Source of the DNA: Planctomycetes bacterium syqfu
GTDB lineage: Bacteria > Planctomycetota > Phycisphaerae > Phycisphaerales > Phycisphaeraceae
DNA: 64,000 bases
Assembly (NCBI GenBank): GCA_020974905.1
Contig: CP087563.1
Span: 3,906,001-3,970,000 of the forward strand
Reading direction: 5' to 3'
Shown: piece after piece, positions 6,634 through 15,471 of the stretch
Layout of the letters: each line of letters begins with the position of its first letter
Numbering within the stretch: the first letter of the stretch is position 1
Made by a program: the position numbers and the translations under genes
Notes under the pieces: generated by a model
Seen by the model: the letters and a program-made list of their open reading frames with translations, nothing else
Told to the model about the DNA's origin: nothing
The model's database searches: none

Positions 6634-8727
6634 GTCAGATGAAGTTTCATATGATTCGGCGTCTTCTTCTTCCGTGACCAACGGCAGATACAGGATAAAC
6701 GTCGCACCTTGACCGACCTGTGATTCCACCTGGATACGCCCATGATGCATCTCGACGATGCAGTTATGGACCAAAGTCAATCCCTGTCCTGCACAACGGT
6801 CATCAAGGTTGGTGGTGAAGAACGGATCGAAAATGCGTTGATGATTCTCTTTCGGAATGCCAACGCCCGTATCTGTAATTCGCAGTTCAACCTCACCGTC
6901 ATGTACCTTCGTGCTGATGGTGATCAATCCTTCATGAAGCGTATCGTGTTTCTGCTTGGCAGCAATGGATTGGGCTGCATTGATGACCAGATTCAGCAAG
7001 GCCTGATTGATCTCACTTGAATGAACCATCAGTAATGGCAGCTTCTCATCCAGATCCAGTTTGATCCGTGCCTGATATTTCCATTTGTTTCGCGTAATGT
7101 TCAGAACATTGTCAATTGACTTGTTGAGATTCACAGCCAATTTTTCGCCATGACCTGTTGTTGCAAACTGCTGCATGGATGTGACAATACCCGAAACACG
7201 GTGAATCCCTTCAATCGTCTGATCGATGGCGTGTGGTACTTCGTCCCAAAGAAACTCAGCATCAAGTTCCTGAATCGCGGTATCAATCGCCTGCACATAA
7301 GGCATCATGTCGCGCTGAAGGCGTGCCTGTGAAAGTAGCTGATCATAGAAGGATTGCAATTTGCTCAAAGACGCATAAGCGGTCTTGAGAAATTGACTGT
7401 TGTCCGTGACATACTGGCTGGGTGTGTTGATTTCCTTGGCAATACCTGCGGCCAGTTGCCCGATCGATTCGAGACGATGCGATTGAAGCAGCGTCTGGTA
7501 AAGCCGTTGGCTTTCCTCCTTGTCACGTGTATGCTGCTGGACAAGTTCCTTGAGTTGATCATGTGTCTGAGACTGTTGGATAAGCTGTTGACGGATACTG
7601 CGTTGAATAAGCATGCCAACGACAAAGAATAGAATCCAACACGAACTGAGCACAATGGATGTCTGCAGGAAAATGCGCTGTCCAACGGACTGAAAATCAT
7701 CCCAGACTCCACTGGCTGAAACGCGCGTCTGCAAAGCGATGTCGGTTTGAATCCGCAACAATGTTGCAAAACACTGCTCAATGCTCGTATGAATCTGGTG
7801 GCGTTGCTCGGTTAAATCAACCTGTTTTCGTGACAAGTCAAAAAAACTGTCGGGGATGATATCAAAGGATTGCAGTCCCGTTCGGTTGTGAAAAGTCTGA
7901 CCGAACAGCAGATTCTCAAAGGCATGGATCTGCTGATCTAAATGACCATCGTTATCCATCGCACGCAGGTAAGGGTCACCGTGAATGCGACTGATGACCG
8001 ATGAGATACGGTTGTCTTTGAGGTCGGCAATTTCAGCCAGATCACGTGATCGAAACAGTCGATCCAGGTACGTGTTGAGCTCTTCAAATTCCAGATATAA
8101 ACCCGGCTGAGAAATCACATCGCGCATGTGATCAACAATGAACACCGAATTGTCAATGGACTTATCCGAATCATCAAGAAAATCGCGGATCATCAAGGCA
8201 TGACGTAAACGATGTTGCCCCATATGCATGCTGACCTTCTCATGCATTTGATGCAACAGATGTTGGAGTTGTTCGTAGTTTTTGTTTCTCTGAAGATGGT
8301 TGTCACGGATCTTGATATGGTTATCAATGAGGCATTGGCGCATATCCAGAATATCTGTGATGTTCGTATCAAGCGATTTCTGATAACCGTTGATGTCTTC
8401 TGCCTGCGTATCCACAAGCTTCACTGCAAGCTCCACCAATGGCCCTGCCCACGTGGTTGAGGTATCGGGCACCTGCTCCAATGACATATGCGAGAGATTC
8501 TGAAAATCACGCTGTGCTTCAGACATGGTGAGATTAAAGCTGGTGAAAATCTGGTTGTAGTGATCCTGATAGGCTTGCAGTTGATTCTGAGCCTGCTTCA
8601 TTTTGTAGAGATACCAGACAAAGGCAATCAACGTGATCAAGCCGATGACAAACCCCAGAAAGACAAGTTTTTTGACCAGTCTTGTGGTACGCAGTCCCGG
8701 TGATTGTTGTGCCAGCAGATTATTCAC
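6586..8727 (-). CDS. Membrane histidine kinase homologue with lysine at the phosphoacceptor position
   Basis: A 713-residue sensor-kinase-like protein. Start is GTG at 8727 with AAGGAGGG just upstream. Membrane span 1 is about residues 19-41 and span 2 about 350-376, with a roughly 300-residue helical extracytoplasmic region between them. A coiled coil leads to an H-box-like segment, GQLAAGIAKEINTP. In the related kinases this reads GIAHEINTP; here residue 431 is Lys (AAG at 7437-7435), so the usual phosphorylated histidine is missing. The ATPase domain looks intact: NQALLNLVINAAQS (N box), DTGVGIP (G1), IFDPFFTT (F box) and GQGLTL (G2). It overlaps the upstream binding-protein gene by eight bases, so the two are translationally coupled. 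No response regulator is adjacent. It could be a pseudokinase or partner of another kinase (inference). Confidence 0.85.
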   Translation of the reverse strand: MNNLLAQQSPGLRTTRLVKKLVFLGFVIGLITLIAFVWYLYKMKQAQNQLQAYQDHYNQIFTSFNLTMSEAQRDFQNLSHMSLEQVPDTSTTWAGPLVELAVKLVDTQAEDINGYQKSLDTNITDILDMRQCLIDNHIKIRDNHLQRNKNYEQLQHLLHQMHEKVSMHMGQHRLRHALMIRDFLDDSDKSIDNSVFIVDHMRDVISQPGLYLEFEELNTYLDRLFRSRDLAEIADLKDNRISSVISRIHGDPYLRAMDNDGHLDQQIHAFENLLFGQTFHNRTGLQSFDIIPDSFFDLSRKQVDLTEQRHQIHTSIEQCFATLLRIQTDIALQTRVSASGVWDDFQSVGQRIFLQTSIVLSSCWILFFVVGMLIQRSIRQQLIQQSQTHDQLKELVQQHTRDKEESQRLYQTLLQSHRLESIGQLAAGIAKEINTPSQYVTDNSQFLKTAYASLSKLQSFYDQLLSQARLQRDMMPYVQAIDTAIQELDAEFLWDEVPHAIDQTIEGIHRVSGIVTSMQQFATTGHGEKLAVNLNKSIDNVLNITRNKWKYQARIKLDLDEKLPLLMVHSSEINQALLNLVINAAQSIAAKQKHDTLHEGLITISTKVHDGEVELRITDTGVGIPKENHQRIFDPFFTTNLDDRCAGQGLTLVHNCIVEMHHGRIQVESQVGQGATFILYLPLVTEEEDAESYETSSDSGDAGATLATDKHGG

Positions 8728-9955
8728 GTGTCCCTCCTTGATCAGAAGGTGAACACATCTCTACAAGCTGCTTCCAATCAAACGGCGTGGCTTGGCCGTC
8801 GCGGATAATCGTCGGCCAGACTTTGTCGGACGCCTGGTGACGTGACGCGTTGAGTGTCAGTGGATGCCCAAGACCAATATCAACCGTCCCCAGGTTGGCA
8901 AGCCCGTCAATAATTTTCTGGCGTGTCAGTTGCCCTGGTACACGGTCCATGGCCTGCTGAAAAAGCATGGTGGCAATGTAGCCTTCAAGCGACCCGAAGT
9001 TCAGTTCTGCGTCCGGAGCATGACTTGCCATCGCCTGACGATAGTTTTTGACCAGTGGCAAATCGGACTGAGGATGCGGGACCACCTGCGTGACAATGAC
9101 GTCTTCGCTTTCAGATCCCAGTGCATTGATCAGTGACTGTGTGCCGACGAAGGAGACATTTAAAAACAGGGCTTTAATCCCATGTTCACGGGCCAGTGCA
9201 ATAAACTTGGCACAAGGTGCATAAGCACCAACCATAATCACCGCACGTGGTGGTTCATCTGCCAGGATCATTTGGGCAACAGCATTCTCGACATTCATGC
9301 TGTTACGTTCATACCGCGTATGAAGGATGGGCATACCATCTTTCAAACCATGACGCCGCATCGCATCCATCGCGCCGCCGTAACCGGCCTGACCGTATGC
9401 ATCACGTTGGGTGAAAAAGGCAATCTGACTGAGTTTGAGCTTGCCAAACGTAATCAATCCATCGACCATCGCTGCCGTTTCCTGAGCATAACTGGCACGG
9501 TAGTTGAACACCTGGGCTGTGGGTGGGTTGCGTCGCAAAACACCGGCACCGGTAAAGGCCCCGTAAAAGCATACATTTTCCGATGTGATGATCGGTAAAG
9601 ACACCACGGATGTCGGCGTTCCGACATTGCCAATGATCGCCTGGACTTTTTCAGGTCCGATGAGTTGCCGGGTGTTGGGGATCGTCCGCAACGGTTCATA
9701 ACCGTCATCAAAGACAATCAAGGTGTACTGATGTGCACTGGTCGGGGCATGCGATTTTAATGCCACCTCGACCCCGAGCTTCATATTGTTCCCCAGGTCC
9801 ACAGCAGGTCCGGATAACGCGGTAGACATCCCCAAACGTACAGGTGTACCCTGTGATTGAGATGTTTGCGCATAAACAAACTCAGCTGATAGTCCTATCA
9901 AACATAGTCCTAAAAGCATCAGTGGACCACGAAATAGATGATCAAATAATTTCAT
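8720..9955 (-). CDS. Periplasmic ligand-binding protein, Leu/Ile/Val-binding (LivK) type
   Basis: A 411-residue exported protein of the type I periplasmic binding fold (Peripla_BP_6). It has a signal peptide ending near AEFVYA, then VRLGMSTALSGPAVDLG, which is the ligand-loop start typical of branched-chain amino acid/amide binding proteins. Further on are QAIIGNVGTPTS and VIMVGAYAPCAKFI. No ABC permease or ATPase gene is nearby. Instead the stop codon overlaps the start of a membrane kinase homologue. This suggests it works as the ligand-sensing partner of that kinase rather than in uptake (inference from coupling). The ligand is unknown. The 373 bases upstream, to 10328, show no gene. Confidence 0.88.
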   Translation of the reverse strand: MKLFDHLFRGPLMLLGLCLIGLSAEFVYAQTSQSQGTPVRLGMSTALSGPAVDLGNNMKLGVEVALKSHAPTSAHQYTLIVFDDGYEPLRTIPNTRQLIGPEKVQAIIGNVGTPTSVVSLPIITSENVCFYGAFTGAGVLRRNPPTAQVFNYRASYAQETAAMVDGLITFGKLKLSQIAFFTQRDAYGQAGYGGAMDAMRRHGLKDGMPILHTRYERNSMNVENAVAQMILADEPPRAVIMVGAYAPCAKFIALAREHGIKALFLNVSFVGTQSLINALGSESEDVIVTQVVPHPQSDLPLVKNYRQAMASHAPDAELNFGSLEGYIATMLFQQAMDRVPGQLTRQKIIDGLANLGTVDIGLGHPLTLNASRHQASDKVWPTIIRDGQATPFDWKQLVEMCSPSDQGGTRE

Positions 9956-10328
9956 CCAATCCGAACCTTGTCAAAATCCCGCCCCCAAAACACTGTGCGA
10001 TATCACACATGGTCGACTATTTCATGTACCGTCTTGATTGAATTCATTGAACTGCGATTTCTATTTTGTATATGAATCCGTCTGGGCGGCCATACTGCCG
10101 TTATCACGGACGTTAACCACTAACCAATCAGCAAAATCGAAGGTTATACTCATCAGGCAATGTGCCGACAGAGAATAAGGTTTTGAAGTGGTGGCACAGG
10201 AAGTTCACAAACTCGCCCGGTAGATCGGCAAAGAATCGAGCAGAGCAGCTTGGGTATTATGAATCCAACAATGCCCAGAAGTCGGACATGCGTTTGCCGC
10301 ATGCGGCACAAGCCATTGGCAAGCAAAC
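9956..10328. other. Gene-free interval, nothing recognised
   Basis: Between the binding-protein start and the isomerase stop. The only structure noticed is a short palindrome GCCGCATGCGGC near 10296-10307. An open frame on the plus strand from 10250 lacks a ribosome binding site and runs antisense into the isomerase gene, so it was not called. Confidence 0.6.
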
Positions 10329-11141
10329 TCACACGGTTTGAAGTGTGTTTTTCAGATGATTGCCCAGGCCGTTGTTTAATTCCATCTGCATCATACCCAA
10401 TGGGAAAAACAGTTCGAGCATGGCAGCGCCATCAAACATCGCCATCAAGGGTCCCAAATGATCCCAGTCAATCGAACCATGACCGGGCAGCAGATGCGAA
10501 TCGAAGCAACGGTTGTTGTCGGAGATGTGCATGTAGTCGATCATGTCTTTGCATAGCGTAAAATGCTCAACCACATCACAGGTCATGTGTGCATGCCCGG
10601 TATCAAAACACATTTTCAGATTCGGGCTGTTGATCTCACGGAGCATGGCTGCCAACGCTGCGGGATCGGAACCTGCATAAAACGTGTGCGGGATATTTTC
10701 CATGAGAAATGTGACGCCAAGTTCTTCACCCATCTGCGCCAACGCTGCCATGGACTTGAGCAGTGGCGTTAAGCGCTTGGCTACCTCTTTGGGATCCGCC
10801 GGTTTGCCATCGGCTGTCGGCGCGCCGGGATGAACGACGATTTTCGGGCCACCCAGTTCCAACGCCAATTCGGCTTCGCAGCGATAGGCATCGACGGATG
10901 CTTTGCGGAAGGATTCGTCCAGTGATGATGGATCGTAGTTCTTGCCAAAGACGCCGTGAATCGAGTCGTACTTGAGTCCCAGATCGTCAGCGACCTGCTT
11001 GACGTAGGACAAGTTCGGCGGGTTGGCTTCGTTGCGATAGTACTGCAGCGCGACGCAGCCCAGTTCTTTGTACACAGCTAAAAGTTTGGGCGGGTCGAAA
11101 TCTGCAAAACCAAATGACGCGATCGTTGCAAGGTAGGCCAT
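10329..11141 (-). CDS. Sugar phosphate isomerase/epimerase-like TIM-barrel protein
   Basis: A 270-residue protein of the xylose-isomerase-like TIM-barrel superfamily (AP endonuclease 2 fold). Visible signatures are IVVHPGAP (beta-strand end with a metal-binding His), FLMENIPHT (metal-ligand Glu), KMCFDTGHAH (Asp/His metal ligands), MHISDN and LLPGHGSIDW. Together these give the usual divalent-metal site of isomerases and epimerases in the group. Substrate cannot be told from sequence. No signal peptide, so cytoplasmic. It lies 82 bases downstream of the MTA phosphorylase gene on the same strand but has its own TACAAT box ten bases before the ATG. Confidence 0.85.
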   Translation of the reverse strand: MAYLATIASFGFADFDPPKLLAVYKELGCVALQYYRNEANPPNLSYVKQVADDLGLKYDSIHGVFGKNYDPSSLDESFRKASVDAYRCEAELALELGGPKIVVHPGAPTADGKPADPKEVAKRLTPLLKSMAALAQMGEELGVTFLMENIPHTFYAGSDPAALAAMLREINSPNLKMCFDTGHAHMTCDVVEHFTLCKDMIDYMHISDNNRCFDSHLLPGHGSIDWDHLGPLMAMFDGAAMLELFFPLGMMQMELNNGLGNHLKNTLQTV

Positions 11142-11151
11142 GGTGCTGCGT

Positions 11152-11157
11152 ATTGTA
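11152..11157 (-). promoter_or_regulatory. -10-like box TACAAT ten bases before the isomerase ATG
   Basis: Minus-strand TACAAT followed by a ten-base gap to the ATG at 11141. No Shine-Dalgarno is present. Weaker example of the leaderless-promoter pattern because the gap is longest here. Confidence 0.4.
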
Positions 11158-11223
11158 CCTGTTTGACGGCCGACCTGCTCATCAAATCACGCGTAGGCCA
11201 GCCCGTTTGCATAGTGGTTTGGT

Positions 11224-12111
11224 TTACTGGAAATACTTGCCCCAAAGGACACCCAGGCGTTCGATTTCCTGCTTGTCGATATTGTCCTTGTTGGACCAGA
11301 TGCCAAGCTTCAGCGCTTCGTGTGCTGGGCTTGGGGTGGTGAGGAGCAATTCGACATCGCTCAGCGCTGCTTTGATCAGTTCAATGCCTGCAGCGCTGGC
11401 CTTTTTGAGATTGCCGATGATCTCGGTGAGCAGGTCCATCTGGTCGACATTCGTATCATGTTCACGCCAGCAGTCGTAGTCCGTAGGCAAGCCGATCAAG
11501 GCATAGGCCAGTTCCGCTTCACGCGCGAGTTTGGCTTCGGGCATACAGGTCATGCCGATGAGGTCACCGCCCCAGGCACGATGCATATGCGACTCGGCCT
11601 TGGTGGAAAAAGCAGGGCCTTCCATGACGACATAGGTGCCCTTATCATGGACGTTGTAGTCCGCGAGCCTGGTCTTGGCGGTGTTGAGTAACCACTGACG
11701 CATGACCGGGCAGAACGGCTGAGCCAACTCAACATGAACCGCTGCACAATCGTAAAACGTGTTGGGACGTTTGCATGTTTTATCAATCACCTGATCGACA
11801 ATCACCAGGTCACCGGGCGCGATATTCTCACGCAGCGAACCCGTCGCACCGCTGGCAACGATGTGCGTCACCCCCAGCGCCTTGAGTGCATAGATGTTTG
11901 CACGATACGGAACCTGACTTGGATTGTAGGTATGACCGATACCATGACGCTGAAGAATGCAGATGTCCACGCCTTGCCATTGTGTTTGAACAATGGGCGA
12001 TGAGGGTTTGCCAAATGGGGTATCCGGGAAGACAGTCTCGCCCTGTTCTGCCCCGAGTGCGTCGCCCAGTCCTGATCCGCCGATCACGCCGATTTTGATG
12101 TGCTGTGTCAT
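11224..12111 (-). CDS. mtnP: S-methyl-5'-thioadenosine phosphorylase
   Basis: Cleaves methylthioadenosine with phosphate to adenine and methylthioribose-1-phosphate, feeding methionine and purine salvage. The 295-residue protein has the phosphate-binding GVIGGSGL and RHGIGH motifs, the purine-site segment VVMEGPAFSTKAES and MTCMPEAKLAREAEL. It also has TDYDCWREH, the signature separating MTA phosphorylases from other purine nucleoside phosphorylases. The length is usual for the family. There is no Shine-Dalgarno, but TATCAT lies seven bases before the ATG. The SAM-hydrolysing enzyme at 24508-25290 is a functional relative in SAM metabolism, not a neighbour. Confidence 0.95.
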   Translation of the reverse strand: MTQHIKIGVIGGSGLGDALGAEQGETVFPDTPFGKPSSPIVQTQWQGVDICILQRHGIGHTYNPSQVPYRANIYALKALGVTHIVASGATGSLRENIAPGDLVIVDQVIDKTCKRPNTFYDCAAVHVELAQPFCPVMRQWLLNTAKTRLADYNVHDKGTYVVMEGPAFSTKAESHMHRAWGGDLIGMTCMPEAKLAREAELAYALIGLPTDYDCWREHDTNVDQMDLLTEIIGNLKKASAAGIELIKAALSDVELLLTTPSPAHEALKLGIWSNKDNIDKQEIERLGVLWGKYFQ

Positions 12112-12118
12112 GGTGAGA

Positions 12119-12124
12119 ATGATA
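12119..12124 (-). promoter_or_regulatory. -10-like box TATCAT seven bases before mtnP ATG
   Basis: Minus-strand TATCAT, seven-base gap, then ATG at 12111; expected transcription start coincides with the start codon. No Shine-Dalgarno and no evident -35 box. Confidence 0.55.
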
Positions 12125-12232
12125 CGAAAGATTGACGAACCTTGCGCGCAATTGCAATAGGCACAACGACAATTAAACAGTGAATCACAATAGAGCAGTA
12201 CCAGTCATTAATCTCCATACCGTCTTCGATTT

Positions 12233-12261
12233 CGTCACTCCCGCGCGCCCGGAAGAGGGGG
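12233..12261. repeat. Partial REP-like repeat
   Basis: CGTCACTCCCGCGCGCCCGG and the following bases match the left end of the 91-base element at 30198-30288, then the similarity is lost. Probably a truncated copy. Confidence 0.5.
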
Positions 12262-12316
12262 ATACATTCGTGAACTGCTCAAGTGGTTCATTGCAACTTA
12301 TTTGTTGCGTTTGAGA

Positions 12317-12370
12317 CCCGGCCAAGATGACCGGGCTATGTACAAATAGCTGAGCCATCTTGGCTCGGTT
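12317..12370. repeat. Double-hairpin intergenic repeat, copy 2
   Basis: CCCGGCCAAGATGACCGGG hairpin followed by a TGAGCC/GGCTCG hairpin, matching the element at 5373-5422. The joint here is longer (GTACAAATAGC in place of ATATAGC). Lies downstream of the 468-residue secreted protein gene. Confidence 0.7.
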
Positions 12371-12487
12371 GCCTTGGAATGATTCCCTTCAAAACAGCTG
12401 CAATAAACCACTAGGTGACGCGAGTCTTTGAACTGAGTTGAATCCCGCATTGACACAACGCGGCTCGCCTGATGCGAAGAAAAAAGT

Positions 12488-13894
12488 TCACTCTGCGACG
12501 CGGACGGCCAGTGAATATTGGATGCCATGCCAACCGTTTTCAACGCGATAGAGAATGCGGTTGCGACCGGCTTTGAAGGCAACTTTGCGATAGCCTTCGT
12601 TAGGACTCCAGTTTTTGAGCTGATCACCACTGATCCAGACCGGCAAACCGTTAACCCAGATATTGGCTTTATCATCTGAGCCAACCGCAATCCAAAGGTC
12701 CATATCCTTATCGAAGTACAACTCGGTATAGGCGTACCAGATGCCGTACTCTTCAGCGTCAATGGGTGTGACCTGGAGTTTGCGAGCCTGCTGAAATTGC
12801 CAACGAATCTTTCGACCATCTTTGCCCACGTAGACTGCATCCAGATCGACCACGGATTCAGGCGGGAATTTACGGTTCAGATTCACACGCGATGGATTGG
12901 GGAACGGGCCGATGTTGTACCAGGTGTCCACGAACAGCCACTCGGTTGGATCACCGGTTGAAGTGACCATGCGCCCGAGTGTGCCGTTCTCTGGATGCTT
13001 GCGGTGTTGCGTGACGGACTGGAGTTTCTTGCGGTCCGCATCACTGATGTTCTTGGCCTGCGTTTTGAGTTCTTCGCGTTGTTGGCTGTTGAGTGTCGGT
13101 GGCGAGGTTTGCGGATTGATCTGCTGATGGGCCATGACCTGTCGCATGGCTTGGGAGACATCCTTGTGACGATGCTCATCAACTTTGGCTAACTCGACCA
13201 GATCCTTGAAACTTTGATCCTTGGCGTTTTGTTCTTCCTGCTGTTCCTGGGATGCCTGCTGATCACTGGATTGCTGCTGCTGAGCCTCAGCTTGATCTTG
13301 AGCCTGTTTTTTCTGGGCTTTTTGTTGTTGAGCTTGCTGCTCGGGTGTCTTTTGAGGATCGAACTGTTCCTGCTGAACGATGTCTTCGAGTTTGATTTCC
13401 TGCTGATTTTCCAGATGCTGTTCGATGACGACCTTGGCCTGCTCGATCTCCTTGAGCAGTTTTTCGGTCAACTCGATCATCATTTCGACCTGCTGCTGCA
13501 CCTTGGCGATTTCGTCTTTATGGGGTTGGATTTGCTCGGGCAACTGCACGGGTTTTCGCAGCAGTTTAAAGTCGATCGGATCAAGAATCGGCATGACATC
13601 ATTGATATTGCCATACGCTTCGCGGAACGGGATATTCAGCGTCACCGACAACTCCAGCGCCTTGATACGTCGGTAATCATCACAGGTCTTGCGCATCGTT
13701 GCCACGGCTGATCGATGCAGCGCAATGATGCGTCCGCCCTGCGTGCCGTCGGCCATGGTCTGGCTGATGGTATCGGGGGTTTGCTCTGTGGAGGTCTGGT
13801 CTGCAGGAGTTTGGATTCGCGGTTGCGCGATCACCAGCGTGCCCCATGACAGGTATAGACTCAACATAAGGATTATGTGGGCCAATGACTTCAT
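12488..13894 (-). CDS. Secreted coiled-coil protein with C-terminal beta-sandwich-like domain, fourth gene of ExbB/ExbD operon
   Basis: A 468-residue exported protein with signal peptide ending near LVIAQ. Residues about 110-280 are strongly helical and dominated by Gln, Glu, Lys and Ala (QQAQQQKAQKKQAQDQAEAQ-like), a long coiled coil. The last 140 residues change character (WLFVDTWYNIGPFPNPSR, DLWIAVGSDDKANIWVNG, GRNRILYRVENGWHG). They resemble the carbohydrate-binding or PA14-like sandwich domains of planctomycete secreted proteins, where an asp-rich DDKANIWVNG loop is typical. Its start overlaps the stop of the upstream coiled-coil membrane protein by four bases (ATGA). It is therefore the last gene of a four-gene unit with exbB and exbD. 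Its job in that system is unknown; an envelope or cell-wall anchoring role is inference. Confidence 0.8.
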   Translation of the reverse strand: MKSLAHIILMLSLYLSWGTLVIAQPRIQTPADQTSTEQTPDTISQTMADGTQGGRIIALHRSAVATMRKTCDDYRRIKALELSVTLNIPFREAYGNINDVMPILDPIDFKLLRKPVQLPEQIQPHKDEIAKVQQQVEMMIELTEKLLKEIEQAKVVIEQHLENQQEIKLEDIVQQEQFDPQKTPEQQAQQQKAQKKQAQDQAEAQQQQSSDQQASQEQQEEQNAKDQSFKDLVELAKVDEHRHKDVSQAMRQVMAHQQINPQTSPPTLNSQQREELKTQAKNISDADRKKLQSVTQHRKHPENGTLGRMVTSTGDPTEWLFVDTWYNIGPFPNPSRVNLNRKFPPESVVDLDAVYVGKDGRKIRWQFQQARKLQVTPIDAEEYGIWYAYTELYFDKDMDLWIAVGSDDKANIWVNGLPVWISGDQLKNWSPNEGYRKVAFKAGRNRILYRVENGWHGIQYSLAVRVAE

Positions 13895-14979
13895 GATGCA
13901 GGCACCTCACTGTCTTGCTTGGCCTGCTCGACGGATGCATACACATCATCGACAACCTGCTTCTGCAAGGTCATCGCCTGCTGCAATCGATCCATTGCGG
14001 TGTTTAACATCTCCTTCAAACGTGCATCCATGTTCAACTGGTTGTAGGCATTCTGACGTGAGGTCAGTGTCCCGTTGATCGAATCATATTTACGCTTAAC
14101 ATCACGAGCTTTACGCGAAAGAGAACTGACGGTTTTTCGAGCCTGCTGATATTGATCGTGGAGTTTCTTGTAGGTTTCCTGTGTTTGCCTGATCAAGTCA
14201 TTATCACGCGGTCGAGCCTCCTGAGCTTCCTTACGTTTCTCACCAGCCTCTTTGCGTTGCGCTTCGAGTTTCTCATACGCCTGTTTAGCTAGATCATAGG
14301 CTTGCTGCGCCTGCTTTGTGATTGGTTCCTGCGCCTTGAGTTCCTGGGTGTACTTGGCGACTTCCTGCTTAAGCCAACGTTCCCGGCCCAGGAGTCCGCC
14401 GATATCGCGCAGCGGTTTTTCGACTTCAAACATGACGGTTTCAGCCTGCGTGTGTCGATCGGCGATGGCTTGATCGGTGGTCAACAACAACACGCCACGG
14501 CGGACTTCATCCAAGGCGGAGATCATGCCGGGGACTTTTTCCTGACCTGCTTGGGCAGCCGCTTCGAATTGATGATTTTGACTCACCTGCTTGAGGACAT
14601 CCATCAACGCCTGCTGATCGGAGAGTAAGGCGGTTGCATATTTCTCAAAGCGCATCATGGCGGTGGCTTTCTGGCTTTGCTCGAAGGGTTGGAAGTGTGC
14701 ATTGAGCGTATAGAAGTTGGTGGCCATGCGGTCCTGGTTCTGCTTAAGCAGTTGGACACGATCCTCGAGTTCCTCTGCGACACTTTTTTGCATCTGCTCG
14801 ATGACTTTTTCCAGTTCTTTGCCCCGGATCAGTGCTTCGCGTTTGGGTTTGCCACGCTCAAGAACAATATCACGCACCGGTCCGTACCAGATCAACCAAC
14901 CCAGCAGGCCGACATGCAAAATCATCGACAGCACCCAGAAAGGTGATCGCGAGAGTCGGGATGTACGTGCGTTATTCAT
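13891..14979 (-). CDS. TolA/TonB-like membrane-anchored coiled-coil protein
   Basis: A 362-residue protein starting MNNARTSRLSR at 14979; an ATG at 15003 would add eight residues, and neither has a clear Shine-Dalgarno. One N-terminal membrane span (about 14-35, FWVLSMILHVGLLGWLIW) has the SxxxH-like pattern of TonB and TolA anchors. The rest is almost wholly helical and charged: about residues 40-130, then a 180-320 coiled coil with AYDLAKQAYEKLEAQ repeats, like TolA domain II. No TonB C-terminal domain or Pro-rich linker is seen. It sits directly after exbD and exbB and overlaps the next gene by four bases, so it probably takes the place TonB or TolA would hold. Confidence 0.75.
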   Translation of the reverse strand: MNNARTSRLSRSPFWVLSMILHVGLLGWLIWYGPVRDIVLERGKPKREALIRGKELEKVIEQMQKSVAEELEDRVQLLKQNQDRMATNFYTLNAHFQPFEQSQKATAMMRFEKYATALLSDQQALMDVLKQVSQNHQFEAAAQAGQEKVPGMISALDEVRRGVLLLTTDQAIADRHTQAETVMFEVEKPLRDIGGLLGRERWLKQEVAKYTQELKAQEPITKQAQQAYDLAKQAYEKLEAQRKEAGEKRKEAQEARPRDNDLIRQTQETYKKLHDQYQQARKTVSSLSRKARDVKRKYDSINGTLTSRQNAYNQLNMDARLKEMLNTAMDRLQQAMTLQKQVVDDVYASVEQAKQDSEVPAS

Positions 14980-15057
14980 GGGCATCCAAGGCATCAGTGT
15001 CACGTGGTGACGCAGTTATGGGTGATAAACAAAATGACATTCAACACAGTGAAGGTT

Positions 15058-15471
15058 CTATTTGCTATCACGTTTGGAATTAATCGAGATATTGGTAAGC
15101 CGCTCAAAACGCGTCATGTCCAGAATCATCATCACGCGCTCAAACGCCACGCCACGGTCGGCATCCAATCGGATCTTGCGCTGCGGATCCTCAGCAGCAA
15201 TCCGGCGGAACTCGGCCTGGAGTAAGGCAACGGTGATGGGCGCACCATCGAGATAAAAATTGCCGTTGACGTCGATGCTGACAATGCTCATCTCCGGCGG
15301 TTGTTGGACTTCCATTGAAGCTGCAATTTCAGGCAATTCCAAAGGCAATTCCTTATCGATCTTGCGCAGCGTGCTTGCGACCAGAAAGAAAATCAGCAGC
15401 AGGAACACGCAGTCGATCAGCGGCGCCATCTGCACTTCCAGTGAATCGTCATCGCGTAAATCAACCTGCAT
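15058..15471 (-). CDS. exbD: ExbD/TolR-family proton-channel subunit
   Basis: A 137-residue protein with a short cytoplasmic N-terminus and a single membrane span, about residues 16-35 (MAPLIDCVFLLLIFFLV). It carries the conserved membrane aspartate (Asp20) needed for proton use in ExbD and TolR, followed by a small periplasmic domain ending IRLDADRGVAFERVM and LTNISI. It overlaps the exbB-like gene by 11 bases, indicating translational coupling. The pair forms the proton-driven motor of Ton/Tol-type systems. Which system it serves here is not settled, because the third gene is not a recognisable TonB. Confidence 0.92.
   Translation of the reverse strand: MQVDLRDDDSLEVQMAPLIDCVFLLLIFFLVASTLRKIDKELPLELPEIAASMEVQQPPEMSIVSIDVNGNFYLDGAPITVALLQAEFRRIAAEDPQRKIRLDADRGVAFERVMMILDMTRFERLTNISINSKRDSK

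Noticed and set aside
10250-10561. Plus-strand open frame near the isomerase gene
   Set aside because: Antisense to a well-supported isomerase, with no ribosome binding site.
12298-12840. Minus-strand open frame of 180 codons
   Set aside because: Overlaps the 468-residue secreted protein in another frame and crosses a double-hairpin repeat; sequence looks unconstrained.
13891-14979. Naming the coiled-coil protein TonB or TolA
   Set aside because: Only the N-terminal anchor and helical middle are similar; the C-terminal domain that defines either protein is not visible.
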